Notes: generated from the sequence alone by a model not told the origin. A stretch of 64,000 nt of DNA from Parelaphostrongylus tenuis (GCA_019055375.1 JAHQIW010004526.1:34369-98368); one strand, 5' to 3'; counted from the first letter of the stretch, positions 11,546 to 22,732 are shown. A program made the numbers and translations.

Positions 11546-11999
11546 ATCGGCTCATTTAAACACAATGCGGATCGCAGTAATTCATGCACTCGATGTGTTC
11601 CCATGTTTCTACCGTGCCTCCAAACTGAATTATGTCGAAGTTATTTTTTCCTGTGATTGAGGGATACCTATAGTCTGACTTTCCAAGTTTTCACATCATG
11701 AGCAGTCGTCGACCTCCAATGAGAAGGGGCTTTTGTTAGACAAGTTTGGTGGCGATTTGCACTCTCAAAATAGCAGAAGACTCGGTAGGATTTCTAAGGC
11801 TCGGAATAGGACCTTACGTTCTCACGGTGCCTCTAACAACTCCGCTTCTCTGTCCTACCTTTCCTGGCAGGCTAATGAATCCTAGCGGCATTAATCAACT
11901 CCTAAGGGTTGCCTCATGTATTCGACATTATTATTCTCATTGGATGCGACAGAATGCACAATCTGGACTATCCAATAACTGCAAAGACTTATATAATGT
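11546..11999. other. No gene seen
   Basis: Short plus-strand frames at 11,412-11,660 and 11,746-12,003 are interrupted differently in B and are not recognisable. Confidence 0.45.
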
Positions 12000-12470
12000 T
12001 TAGGATTAGTCAAGGCAAAAATCTGTGTCGTTCTGAAAATGAAATTGACGATAACCATGAATACCGTTTATGTCTAAATAATAGGTTGTGGATAACGATT
12101 GTTGTATTTCATAAAACGCATCGAGAAAATTAGTTTGGATACCAACTGAGTTCAAAGAAATGAAACTCCAATGATTCATTCTTGCGTGACCCATTGACAC
12201 TTCGAGCATTGCCTGCTGGTATACTGGAGAATGCGCCAATTCGCTACTGAAGCGAAATCAAACTCGTCAGTCAACACCTGGTGCCTTATTGGTAGATATT
12301 CTTCAATTCGACAGACGATTGCTTGCTATCGACTTCTTTTAGACGTCCCTCTCTTGGCTTGTCGGTCAACTGGTCACATTCCTCACGGAAAGTCTTGACC
12401 AAGCGCTGAGCCATACGAAAATCGCAAATTTCGTCACCATGCACCCCGAGATTTGTCAATGACCCTCACC
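12000..12470 (-). pseudogene. mariner-type transposase remnant (helix-turn-helix end)
   Basis: Minus-strand segments read MAQRLVKTFREE then LTDKPREGRLKEVD and, after a frameshift, AIVCRIEEYLPIRHQVLTDE. This is the layout of the N-terminal DNA-binding region of mariner/Mos1-like transposases, with a KPREGR-type linker followed by a second helical domain. A later segment near 12,060 (LLFRHKRYSWL) fits the start of the catalytic region. Copy B (59,430-59,880) keeps the second piece as AIVCRIEEYLPISHRVMTDE. It has multiple stops and frameshifts and is not functional. Confidence 0.65.
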
Positions 12471-12799
12471 ACCACTGACACCCACTGTAGGGGAAGAGAA
12501 GCAGTAGACAAATCTGTCTTAGATAGCTCCAATTTAGAGGCTGTGTAGACAAATGCTATATCGTTTGGCGCACAAGAAAATGAGCTTTTTGACAAGCCTA
12601 GAGTCGCACTAAATCCACGTGTAAAAACCATTTTCACAGTTAATACAGTCCAACTTTTCCTACAACCTATGAGCAATATAACCCCCCGATAAACGGGAGC
12701 AAATGAAGAAACGATTTCTTTTGTTGGCAGCAACTTTTCGTAGAATTGCTTGCATCACTAAAAAGTTGGATGCTTGGGACAATTTTGTACGTGCACGTT

Positions 12800-13230
12800 T
12801 CTTAACAAGCTTTTTATAGCGCTACAACAAATTTCAAATAAGTTATGTTTCTCACATGCCGCCCTTCATCATTATAGCGTTTACATCTCGCTTGACGGAA
12901 CTCTTTTTCAAACTGCTAACAATCGCTCGACAGCTTGAATTTTGGAAAATTCAAAAATCTGCTTGCTTTTCACAAAGTACTCTTTGCAGCGCTGCAGCAA
13001 GAGGAAAAAAAATGTGTTTTTGCACACGCGTGTTCCTTGCAGGAAGAAGCTTCTCCCTTGAATAAGAGATTTGATAGAGCAAGCTTCAACATTCCAACGC
13101 TGTGCTTATTTTCTGAAAAGAGCGTACCACTCCAGTGTAGCAGCAAGAATAATATTAAGTTCCACATACGCTGCACATTTACTTCTCGGCTAGTGCGAGC
13201 AGTGGCCATGGATCGATACGGAAATATATC
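12800..13230. repeat. Diverged GCAGCGC-containing repeat units
   Basis: At least two similar units follow each other. Each has TTTGCAGCGCTGCAGCA or TATAGCGCTACAACA, then an A-rich run and a CACATGC or CACACGC motif. Related pieces are at 3,700, 5,450, 7,448, 9,505, 13,440, 28,785 and 30,230. Plus-strand frames across them (to 13,282) are short and unrecognised. B has the same units at 60,240-60,650. This is probably an ancient element. Confidence 0.5.
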
Positions 13231-13588
13231 GATTGGGTTGGCGCAGACTGCATGTGGAGGCGATTTTCGTTATCGAATTTAGGACTTTTTTTCTCTTCGA
13301 AGAAAACTCACCATAAAGCGCATAACTCTGACACTCGAAGGTCTCTTTTACAGCTCATATGCTTTTGGTGTTTCTAGCGAATTACACGCGTGATAAAAAT
13401 GAAGGCCCGCGGATGATTGAAACATAATGTTATTTTGGATTTTACAGCATTACAAAGAAATGTTTTGAAGAACACATTGTTTTTTCATCTAATCTCGTTT
13501 GAAAGAAAAGCACCTCTAGTACTTGCTCATGTTTCATAATGAACTTTGATTTCTACTGAACATTCGTTGAAAAGTTCACTGTGATTTA

Positions 13589-14327
13589 TTGGATACCGTT
13601 TTCGACAAACAAATGTCATTGATAGTAAGAACTAACGCCGCAATGGTGACCATATCTCTGAATGGTTTTCCGATCACAGAGACTACCACGTGCTTGTGCC
13701 TTGAAAAATCATTGATTGTGGGAAATAACATGAAGATTGAGTTTGATAGTAGCAGGAGAGCAGTGTGGGACGCATCTGGGTTTCTTAAGGACGCCACCGA
13801 TCAAGCAGAGGATCCAAACTACGCGCTCACCTTTTCAACTCCCACACAGCGCTCTGCTATGCAGCAGAGACGTGCGATGTTACTTTGACCATGTCAAAGC
13901 TCTTGCCAACAAATCACAGAGAACTTGAGCGATATCTTCTGAAATTCATTCTGTAATCGCAGCGTCTACCCTGCTAGCTCAGCTCAAATGTGCGAAACTT
14001 ATCTCGTCGTCATGACACCGAAGAGTATGAATCGATAGCGAAATACAGATGAGCCACTCATATGGTAAGGACGAACGACAGATGACGAGAACTTTAGAGT
14101 AGTGCCGAGAATGCATCCGCCTACGAGGGCTATCACCTAAATATTGGGCAGAAGTGTTTGTAAGAAGAATCAATCAGTTGCACTCGCAGACACCAGTGTC
14201 TTATAGACCATGGTATGAAACTTGCATCGGCTGTCATGCTCGAATCAATCCATCGCCACAAATGACAATGGCGAAAGGAAGGAACGAACGGAGAATGTAC
14301 TGGGGTTCGCGCAGTTCGTTTAAATGA
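13589..14327 (+). pseudogene. RTE-type LINE, 3' end of reverse transcriptase ORF (copy A)
   Basis: A plus-strand frame with GFPITETTTCLCLEKSL, then SRRAVWDASGFLKDATDQ and, after a one-base frameshift at about 13,819, LRAHLFNSHTALCYAAETC. These match the post-catalytic thumb and C-terminal part of nematode RTE-clade LINE proteins, where one sees ITET-YVYLG, RRRAAW, KEATDQ, LRAHLF and CYAAETW in this order. A degraded continuation ends in RNERRMYWGSRS and a stop at 14,325-14,327, as expected for the C-terminus. The catalytic YADD-type box is not found, so the element is 5' truncated or decayed. Confidence 0.8.
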
Positions 14328-14387
14328 ACCGTCCAGGTATGCGAGAAAGTTCTCACGCTAGACATCTCATAGTTCTGGCATCAAAAC

Positions 14388-14500
14388 AATGAACACCAGA
14401 TTTATCTACAAGAGATAAATAAAGTTGCTTAACAACATTATTAAACGTATGCACCATCAACCTCAACTCATTTCTACAAGCTCTTAGACAACAACCCGAC
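14388..14500 (-). repeat. mariner element 3' end (copy A)
   Basis: On the minus strand the segment corresponds to the last transposase codons (in register VEVDGAYV, Mos1-like C-terminal style) plus the 3' untranslated part, GTTGTTAAGCAACTTTATTT and GATAAATCTGGTGTTCATTG. It aligns with 15,511-15,605 and 22,843-22,945 on the plus strand. An out-of-register open frame here (minus, 14,353-14,616) is a by-product. Confidence 0.6.
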
Positions 14501-14697
14501 AGTGGTTTATTTGTCACATCATGATCGCATGGCGTCATAGCGAAACTCAGCAAAGAGCCGAAGCGATGCTCGTCTGGACACAGATTCTTGAGAGTTTGCA
14601 CGATTGATGTTCTCAAGGGCGGCCTGTGTACCTCACCCCAACTAGTACTCGTAAAGCAGCAAACAGCGATAAAGACTTCGTTGAACGGCTACGATGC

Positions 14698-15420
14698 TAT
14701 TTTAGTTCGGCCAATGCACTATTATTTTGATTCGCTCGATGCACCACTAATTTAGTTTCAGTGATAGTTGCTTGTGTGCCTTGCGATAGAGTGCTGTTCT
14801 TTGACTAGTCTTGATTTGTCCTCTACGCGGATTTTCGGGGTATTATTTATCCTTATAACGAACAATTGGATATATCAGAGCATATACACACATATGTACA
14901 ACAACCATCATGAGCATTGACGATGGGAACTTGATTATACGAGAGAACGACAATATTGGTACCAAGGACAAGTGAGTGACGACGTCGAAAAATGAGTGAT
15001 GGATTCGAGATACATCACAAGAAGGAGTAATTGATAGCTGATGTCTTGACACCTACTTAATATTATCGACAGATGAGTGGAAGGAGATAAAGAGACCGAG
15101 CAATCAATGAGATAGTAAAGAGGAATCAAGTGCCATTGTGGTCGTGATTCTCATCGCCATCTTTCTTGACCACTCAACAACCATGTCGTCGACAGGTGTC
15201 CGCCACAGGCAATGTCCCGGCTACATCGCGATCTTGGGCCGATGAACACGATAATTACGTCGCTTTCCGATTATCTGAGGGCAGTGTCTACAGGATACAA
15301 TGTTTACTTATTCGATAAATTTATTTTACATTTTCATCCTTCACATAGTTGTAGTATCTATAGTATGTATATGTACGATGCAAAAAGAAATAGCAGTTGT
15401 TTGGCGGAACAACTGCTATA
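14698..15420. mobile_element. 723-bp segment present only in copy A
   Basis: In B, GCCATGATGCGTCAAG is continuous at 61,981-61,996. In A the same junction is opened after GATGC at 14,693-14,697 and closes at GATGC at 15,421-15,425. The right end carries a perfect 12-bp hairpin, ATAGCAGTTGTT-TGGCGG-AACAACTGCTAT (15,390-15,419). No matching left hairpin or coding frame is found. It is either a non-autonomous transposon with a 5-bp target duplication or the ancestral state, with B deleted between GATGC repeats. Confidence 0.55.
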
Positions 15421-15479
15421 GATGCGTCAAGTATGGAAAAATTTGATACCAATGTAGCTCAGAAAATTGTGCAAAAAAT

Positions 15480-15545
15480 GGCATTGATATGTTGCCTGAG
15501 AGATGGCAGAAATATGTTCAAGTTGATGACGCACACTTTGGATAG
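15480..15545 (+). pseudogene. mariner transposase C-terminus (copy A)
   Basis: GGC at 15,480 opens a frame reading GIDMLPERWQKYVQVDDAHF-G then a stop at 15,543-15,545. This is the typical C-terminal end of mariner/Mos1 transposases (G-I-x-x-L-P-x-R-W-x-K-C-V-x-x-D-G-x-Y-F-E). Copy B (62,045-62,110) ends in HFE then stop, even closer to the family. Upstream codons are degraded and contain stops, so only the end is recognisable. Confidence 0.75.
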
Positions 15546-16065
15546 TGTTATTGAGCGATTCTAATTACTTCTCGTTAATGAATTTGGTGTTTATTACTCT
15601 AGTACGAAAACTTACGAGAAGACCCAATGTTTGCTCATAGAACTCTCTCAAAATTTTTTTTCTGACGTTGCACTTGCCGTACGTGAAGATTTCGCAAGTG
15701 AATTCACAAGCTCGATGACTATGTAGTTTTGTCCTGCTCCCATTGACTAGCTAAACTTATCCTAACTATGGGGGCAAATGGTGTAACGACGTACGTCTTG
15801 CTCAATTGTGAGTGTTTGCCGAGTGTGGAAAAAAGAATGTTTTCTGTTTCACGACGAAGTTTCTTCATGTACCAAAACGACAACGATTAGTGGATTTTCA
15901 CCGGCAACAATCGAAATAGTATAATGAGTGAGCATCAAAAAATGAATGTAACATTGACGTCTAAATAAATTCTGCAGTCAACTAATACCAAAACTATCCA
16001 TGACTTTACACCATAATACAAAATAACATTAGAATATTTGATCAGAATCTTGGGATAGAAGATTT
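15546..16065. other. mariner 3' region and spacer
   Basis: The first 100 bp align with the mariner 3' untranslated sequences at 14,388 and 22,870. The remainder is AT-rich with no gene, and is shared with B. Confidence 0.45.
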
Positions 16066-18380
16066 TCATATGTGTTCATCACCGTCGATTTGATATCCGC
16101 AGTCAACAAAGGCTCGCTCGAAGAATGGCAATTGCTCGAGTTTCACTTGAAGCGTTTCAAAGACGTCGTGCGCTTCTTCGAGCTTGATTCACGATCCATC
16201 ACTTGAAAACTATAAACTTAGTGCTAATGTTTGCTAAGTTTTTCGATCCACTCATCAATTACGTGATAGTGTTCATAAGAAGAATAGCTGAGTTTCGAAA
16301 CATTCAAGACCCTTCAACAAATGCGGATGACTTGACGCGGATACCAACAGGAAATAGGAGGCCGGTAGTAATCTATTCCTTAGAAACACGGTTGTGGATT
16401 CATTTTAGTTGAGAATCTCACAGATGATTGAATACTTATCTATCTAAAACAATGACTTGCACTGCTCCACTGTCAACTGCTTTTTCAATGAAGTAGCCGA
16501 ATTTAGGTTTGCTCCAGTGAAAGATTTTCCAATCTATACTGCAAACATTGGCCGGTTTTTTAAGCTCTGCGCAGAGAAATCTGTCGCTGATTTGCAGACA
16601 AGAGAATGTTGAAAAGGCTGATTGGCTTCAGGCATGGTCGAACCAAAGATATGAATGTAACTACATGTTTTTTCTAACCATACACTTCGCCTGTCTCTAA
16701 AAAGGGCTAACTAAGAAATCCAGGATGTGCAGAGATCTTTGTAACTAACTAGCATTCGGTGTTCGATATTTGCACTGGTCAGACTTCAATGTTCGATTAT
16801 CAATGGTCTACGTAGGAGAGTTCATTCAAACGTTGCATTCGAACAGTAACTTTTGAAATTTTGTAATATTCCAGTAATTATAAGAACAAGACAATTACAG
16901 ATTGAAGAAATGTTTAGCAAAACTTGAACAATCCTACTTTTCATTAAGATAACATTGAAAGAAAAACGGCCAGTCGTGGAAAAGAAGCAACTAACCACGT
17001 GTAATTCGACAAGAAAATTGGTGTCGAAGTGATCAACATATACGGTATCCAGGTGTTTGATACGATCGTCGTGATTGATGGCAACCTACAGAAAACCAGT
17101 GATACATTAAAAGTATCTGATTTCATTTTAAAGTAGAGACAATACCTCAATTGCAAATTACAGTGAAATCGCATCACATAGAAGACTTCCACTGATCGCA
17201 CAAAATTCAGTAGTGGCAAGTTGGTATATTGCTTGATTCAGAAAATGTGATCAAAGATTGATGAAATTTGAGATAACAGCTTTTGATTAATGTATGGACG
17301 CGGCCTACATTAATTATACGATTCATGAATTGAGGATTTGCAGATCTGTCCAATCAGCAACGGCATTAGTTCTTGTGATAATGGGTAGCCATGTAATGAT
17401 GATGGTTCCACTGAAATGAATAATTAGTTGCAATAATTACCAGGATTTTTTATTTAACCGTGTATTTAGCAGCATGTGATATCGTAGCCGCATATTCAAT
17501 AATGTCGAGTGTCATGCAAAATTTTTAATCTCTTGCAGAAAATGTAATCACGTTTCATCCATACCATGTATCGCAGAAAGAGTGGTAGCAGAAATGGAGC
17601 CAGGTAGTGCAGTGATGTCAACTTCTGCTCAGAGTTCAAATTTTTGTATAACACTGCAAGTTATTAGATCAGTAATAGATTAGCAAAGTGGCAAAGTGGC
17701 AAAGTGGCAACCTCAGAATTACAAACAAACTGTTGATCGAGCAACTAGTTTATTTTATCCGCTGCGATCAGTCACTATATTTACTGTGCAGCATACACTT
17801 TTGCAAAGCTCTTTCAACATATTGTGTGTTGACATCGGCTACTGCTTTACGATGTCGCCACTTCATGAATGTCATCAATGTGACAACTCCCAGGACTGAC
17901 TTTATATTAACCTTGACACAATTTGAATGTGAATGAAAGTCCATATACTGAGTTTTGTCTACTGTGATTTTGAAAGTGTTTGATTGAGTAATTTGCATGC
18001 CAAACTGACTCTTCCTGGATCTCGAAAAGACGAAACAGTCGAGACCTTATCCAGTGTACTATTATTGCACTGTGTTATTTGTATGCAGTCAATACTACTG
18101 TTGATAACCTCCTAACTGCTTATCAAAAAAAAATGTCGCAGAATGCTTTAGTGGGATATGTAGTCGCGAAATTCCAGTATGAAATTTATACTTAGTGCTA
18201 GTATTCATATGAAACTTACCTAACTAATTCAGCACCAATAAGACCGGCGTATTTCCAACATCGTTCTCCAATGTAGGCGCCGGCTTGTGCATCAAGATTG
18301 GTGGTATAATCACTTCGTTGGTCGATTGCCAAAAAAGACCTGACGTTACCACATCGCGAATAGACACACAATGAATAATA
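16066..18380 (-). pseudogene. Cation diffusion facilitator (CDF) transporter gene, 3' exons, damaged (copy A)
   Basis: Four minus-strand exons. 18,220-18,380 has SFLAIDQRSDYTTNLDA, AYIGERCWKYAGLIGAELV and a GTAAGT donor. 17,318-17,410 starts after a TTTCAG acceptor and has SGTIIITWLP. 16,996-17,085 starts after CTGTAG, has NHDDRIKHLDTVYVDHF and FLVELHV, and is followed by GTTAGT. 16,066-16,202 has DVFETLQVKLEQLPFFERAF and ends DGDEH-I-stop. The order (DxxxD transmembrane site, W-KY-D-P-I-G-A-like segment, cytoplasmic HF-T-FLVE-H motif, DGDEH tail) is that of worm CDF metal/proton exchangers. Lesions: two one-base insertions in exon 17,318-17,410 relative to B, the last acceptor changed from CAG to CAA-G, and an in-frame TGA at the start of the last exon. 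Upstream exons were not found with confidence. Confidence 0.8.
16321..16599. other. Nearly invariant block inside the last CDF intron
   Basis: 279 bp that differ from 62,913-63,191 at a single position (16,355), while flanking intron differs at about 5-10%. Several frames are open in parts, for example plus-strand EVAEFRFAPVKDFPIYTANI and minus-strand IDWKIFHWSKPKFGYFIEKA. No family is recognised and no complete exon with start, stop and splice sites can be drawn. Recent gene conversion is the alternative to selection. Confidence 0.5.
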
Positions 18381-18856
18381 CTAAAACCGTTAAATCAATA
18401 GATTGTTGAACTTAGACGTCTATCACGAATAATGAAAAAATGGTTCGCCGTGTCAAGCGTAGGCAAAGTTTATCAATCTTATTGATTTCATTCGGACACG
18501 TTCCAGAAGACTCAACGCTGTACAAAGATCCATCCCTCACACACTGCTATTTAATAGAGATTTATGTCTTGGTTAAGGTTGAAAATGATATACTATGGTT
18601 ACATGTAACTCCAATGCTCTCTGCAAATCGTAAGAAAATCATATGCGAATTGTTGCTTCCGATTTGTTAAATGTCTGTTGAATGTATGTTAGATCATTCA
18701 CGTCACGACGTTTTGGCCTGATGCTATCTTCTTCTTCGCCGGAAAAAATCTAAGCCTATTGCAAATTATCCTTGCTTATTTTTTGTTTATTTTTTAGCTA
18801 TACGTATAACACAAAATATTAAGAAAATAATTGTGAATGTTGTTGAATGCAAACCT
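18381..18856. other. Probable CDF intron or decayed upstream exons
   Basis: A TTTGCAG acceptor-like site on the minus strand near 18,635 precedes a short open stretch, but no CDF membrane segment can be read with confidence. The short plus-strand frame at 18,440-18,670 is unrecognised. Confidence 0.35.
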
Positions 18857-19280
18857 TTCCATTGTCGCGGTATGCCTTTGCTAAAACTTTACCAAACATC
18901 GTCATAGGTGCTTTTAAAAAATGGAATAGTGGAAGATTCACAGTAACATTTTTGCGACCTCGGAGAGATACGAGAGCATGATTGGCGCGGGGTGTCTTTT
19001 AATCATTGCCCTCGGCTCAGTTAGGACAATTAGGTAACCAGCATGCTAAATATTCCGCATCTGCTTTTATTCCGATTCCGCCGCACATGATAACCAACGT
19101 TGGTATGTCAATTTTTGAGTGAATCTAGAAAAAAGCTACTGTTTGAGTGGTTTATTGTTACTACAGTCCTTCAATAAAATCAACACCTAATTTTACATCT
19201 TCATTTATGATGTGTCGAGAGCCGCTTGTTGTATTACGGCGAAATTTGCGAATATAGTTAAAAGGCCGACGATCAGTGTG
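18857..19280 (-). pseudogene. Unrecognised exon-like segments upstream of the CDF exons
   Basis: Three minus-strand stretches look coding. One, near 19,166-19,280, holds YIRKFRRNTTSGSRHIINED and reaches a GTAGTAA donor-like site. The second, from about 19,127, follows a TTTTCTAG acceptor and reads KIDIPTLVIMCGGIGIKADA before a stop. The third, 18,857-18,997, reads LRGRKNVTVNLPLFHF then MTMFGKVLAKAYRDNGK. I do not recognise the protein; they could be the upstream neighbour of the CDF gene or its N-terminal exons. They look broken. Confidence 0.35.
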
Positions 19281-20151
19281 GTCAGTGGTCCTAGCCTAGA
19301 GAAACATAAACCGTTTTTTTCTTGCAAGGATCTCACGGAGCGCAAATGTTACACACTGAACCACCAAAGCCCTCGCTGTTGTGAGCTCCCGAAAAAGATT
19401 ATCGCAGGTTTAAAACCATTTTGAGTTTCAAGTTCTGCTCCTATCTCTGCAATGTGTTGATGTAATCTATTTGTGGCTTCATAAACTGTTTGATGCTTAG
19501 ATTCTTAGCGATTCAAAGCGACGGCATAGTTATGCCAGCTGCAGCGTTCAGCCAGTATTCATGCATAGAATATGACCAATCCAGATACGATATCCATCGC
19601 CCTGAACAAAATTGAAGACTCATGAGCACAATGACGCATAAAATTGAGACGGCATTGCAGATCATCAAACAGTACGCAAATCAGTTACTAACGACGGTGT
19701 CACACCTAAGCACAAAACTTCTTGCTGTGGATTATGACAAAAAAATCACATAAGCGCTGGGAGGTGGGTGAATTTCTGAAAGCCTAGGGCATGGGGTTTC
19801 CGTGGTTGTGTTCAACACGTTCCGGTGCGTTGCCAAAACGTGTTGCTGGAGCGCAAGCTTCATTTGTACCAAAATCAGTCTACAATCTGCCTAAGTCCGC
19901 TGAGCTTTTTGAGGCAATCGCTGTATTATTCGAAAAAGCTGGAAGAAAAAAGCTGCAGGTCAGATAAAGGCAAATGTTAAAAGTGAAATTCAAAGGACTC
20001 TGTAATCGTTTATGGAAACTATAGTGCTCATACAGTCGGAACGTGTAGAAAGAAGTGATCATGGGTTCTCACAAGGCAGTGGCTTAAGAAAGACCAGCCA
20101 AAATTCTCTCTTGGTAGGCAAGTACATTAGCACTATGCTAAGATAGAAAGA
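19281..20151. other. No gene seen
   Basis: Single-copy in this window. The short frames at 19,212-19,424 (plus) and 19,880-20,062 (minus) are unrecognised. Confidence 0.45.
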
Positions 20152-20443
20152 TAAGTAATAAAGCTTCCTTCACTGATCAATCCCTTGGGATGTGCCATGC
20201 ATTCGTCCAATTTATAACTTCGTTTGAGGTGATCCAGTGCATATCTGGCCTTTACAATGATTCGCGTGGCGTACTGAAGTATCAAGACAGTGCTGCTATA
20301 CTTCCGGGTAAGTCTAGTACCAAATGACCGACTCCGGAGCAACAGAAAGCTGGGTCAGCCGTAAGCGCTGAATCGAACCACAACCGTCGACTATTCGACC
20401 TTGTGTGTCGCAGAACACCTTTGACCACTTGCTTCACACGCTC
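20152..20443 (-). repeat. S1 SINE, minus-strand copy
   Basis: The full S1 order on the minus strand: tRNA-like head near 20,443-20,360 (with a CAAGTGGTCAAAGGTG A-box-like segment and GGTTCGATTC), the body with the CTGGCCTTTACAATGA complement, and an AGCTTTATTACTTAT-type tail at about 20,152. It is more diverged from 6,207-6,511 than the 44,148 copy. Confidence 0.8.
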
Positions 20444-22732
20444 TTTTGTTGCTATGATAGTAAACAGCATATACTTTTCTGAGTTACGAACATAACACAA
20501 ACTTTTTTCTAAGTTTTTTAGTCACAGCAACTTAGTTTGGAGCAGCATGTCAAACAACAATTAATGATCATTACTATCATTCGTGCTTTCAGTAATGTTA
20601 AGTAATATGCAAAAACCCGAGCCTCGGGCGGCATCTGAACTCGTGCCTCACTTTTCACACAGTCGACTCCTAACCACTGCACTACAGGAGCTCCTGATCT
20701 GCCATCCCTCTTTCATCGATACAAGGTATCGATGTGGTCAGCAATCAGCAGTTAACGCTTTGGAGTGGTAGGCAGATATCGGTAATGAACGCAGTCACGC
20801 TGACAGTTATAGGATATATAAAAATGAAAGCGAGTCCTTTATTTAAGGGCTTTCTTGAGCAGTGGTGAAATGCTATACCTTTCTATCCAATATTGTCAAT
20901 TGAACTGTTTCGGTTTTTTTTTCAATTCTATAGATATTATTCATGGAACGTTTGAGGTACTATCAAAAAGTTTTCATGGAATTCAAAAATGCCTATGTTC
21001 ACCTGTCCACAATAGAGGCTACTACAGAATGCGAATGTAAAAGAATAACCGCTATCAACTTGGTGATAATCAGAAACACTTTAAACATAACTGTAACGGT
21101 GTCCTGACGAGTTTCCCATAACTGTAAGAAGCGATTTTTGCTATTAGAATAAACTCTTTCGATAGGATAGTATCTATGTCAAGGTAAATAGCGCTTATAG
21201 ACCAAAAGCATAAACATTTTTCTAAAAGAAAAAAGCCGAGTTTATCTATAATACAGTAATCACCAATACTTATTTATTGCATGGAAGTGATGGATTTTAT
21301 AAAGAGCATTTACATTGAATACTCAATAACCAATGCTTTCACATTTTTCTCCAACTACTTTAAGTTTACTAGTCCAAGTGCGTATCTGCTTCCCACATAT
21401 AAGAGTTTAACACCCTTCTATATAGCAAAAAATTTTTTTAATTATTGTCATCGGTATTGTAGACAAAAAGGAGATAAAGTTAAAACGTTGCAGGCATTGT
21501 TTTAATCATCACCTAGCTTTAATTTTTGAATAAGACCGCTTGCAAATTTTTCGGTTACCTTGACTCGCTTGTTAGCTTCGTGAGTGCCAGCTCCATAACT
21601 CCTGTGTCGGTTCCGATTACGTTCAGCACTCTCTCGTCTTCCTTTGATGCTTTGACGAGATCATTTTGTTTCGCGTAGAAATTTTTCAAACCCACTTTAC
21701 TGCGGGTTGAACACAGTAGCACTGCTGTAGCAAGTTTTCTTGAAAAGTTATGAAACGCAAATATGTCTATGGAAATTATCGTTTCTCTTACATGGAGGAA
21801 TCAACTCCCAGCACTTTCAAACACTGTCATAATCACAATGGTTCACAAGCAGAATAGTTTTCAAGTAAAGCAGTTTATTACTACTAGCAAGCTATTCTAG
21901 ACTGAAGAGATCTTTTATTACGGTTTATTTCCTATCGGGAGAACTACTCTTCAATTAATGTTGTAGGACAGTCATAGTCATAAAAAATAAATCCGTTATT
22001 TTTCAAGTACTGAAATTAGAATTATTGCGGTCGGATTGCAAAAGATCTTATCAAAATGACTTCTTGAACAGAACCTGATATGGGTATCACAAAGAATCAA
22101 TAGATTATTGATCGGGTCAATTCTTGCTGTGTCTGCCAGTATTACAATTCCTAACATTCTTACCATTCTTACAAAGTACATTAAGAGCCTAAGTAATTTA
22201 CTTTTGAACTTTCCCAATTTTTTGAATGCAGAAGTAGTTGTTGGAGAGTTTTATGGCCATTCATTAAAATTAGGCTTACTAAAAAGAATCAACGAAAACG
22301 AATTGATTAAGAATGATAAAAAGCTTCAAAATAAAACTCTTGGAAATTTGTAATAATTGTGAAAATGTGAAGAAGAATGTGTGCTGATTTTCAAACTCGT
22401 ACAGGCTCCTATGGCGATCACACAAAATTTTGGTGTCATCACAAATGAACACAAAATCAATGAAGGGCGTGCTAGTTTACGAGTTTTTGCTCTCGTCGTT
22501 GTTACTGACTAAGCAATGTCTCAAGGGCGCATGAGTAGAAAATATTATGCCCTGCCGCTGGTTCAAGGCTACAAAAACCTACAGAAACCTGATTAGAAAG
22601 CTGATGACTAATTACAAATTGTGGAAACAGATTTTTTATCAGATCTTTGAAGTGCAACTTGCTTCCTGAGAATATGAAAAGTATATTATCAAATAAAAAA
22701 GGCGTCCGGCTGAAATACAATGAGAGCCAAAG
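20444..22732. other. No gene seen
   Basis: AT-rich single-copy sequence. Hydrophobic short frames at 21,281-21,505 and 22,108-22,353 (plus) lack splice context and are not recognised. Confidence 0.45.

Larger units (their letters stand above)
1..17410 (+). repeat. Copy A of a large direct duplication
   Basis: The whole segment aligns colinearly, same strand, with 46,296-64,000. Sampled stretches (for example 3,100-3,300 and 6,540-6,720) agree at about 90%, while the right end (14,390-17,400) agrees at about 95-99%. The homology starts at base 1, so the true left edge lies outside the window. Private features of A are the S1 SINE at 6,207-6,511, the 723-bp segment at 14,698-15,420 and about 95 bp near 6,870-6,960. 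Percentages are estimates by eye, not computed. Uncollapsed haplotypes in an assembly could mimic this, although about 10% divergence would be high for alleles. Confidence 0.93.

Noticed and set aside
13589..13888. 99-codon plus frame as an independent small gene
   Set aside because: Its content matches the post-catalytic part of an RTE reverse transcriptase, which continues in another frame after a one-base shift.
14353..14616. 87-codon minus frame (with a match at 22,843 keeping synonymous-looking changes)
   Set aside because: The same bases read in another register are the C-terminus and 3' untranslated part of mariner, as comparison with 15,480-15,545 shows, so the long frame is incidental.
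16944..17219. Hydrophobic 91-codon minus frame, longer version at 63,452-63,811
   Set aside because: Overlaps the CDF exon at 16,996-17,085 in a different register and runs through both flanking introns. The CDF register has correct splice sites and family motifs.
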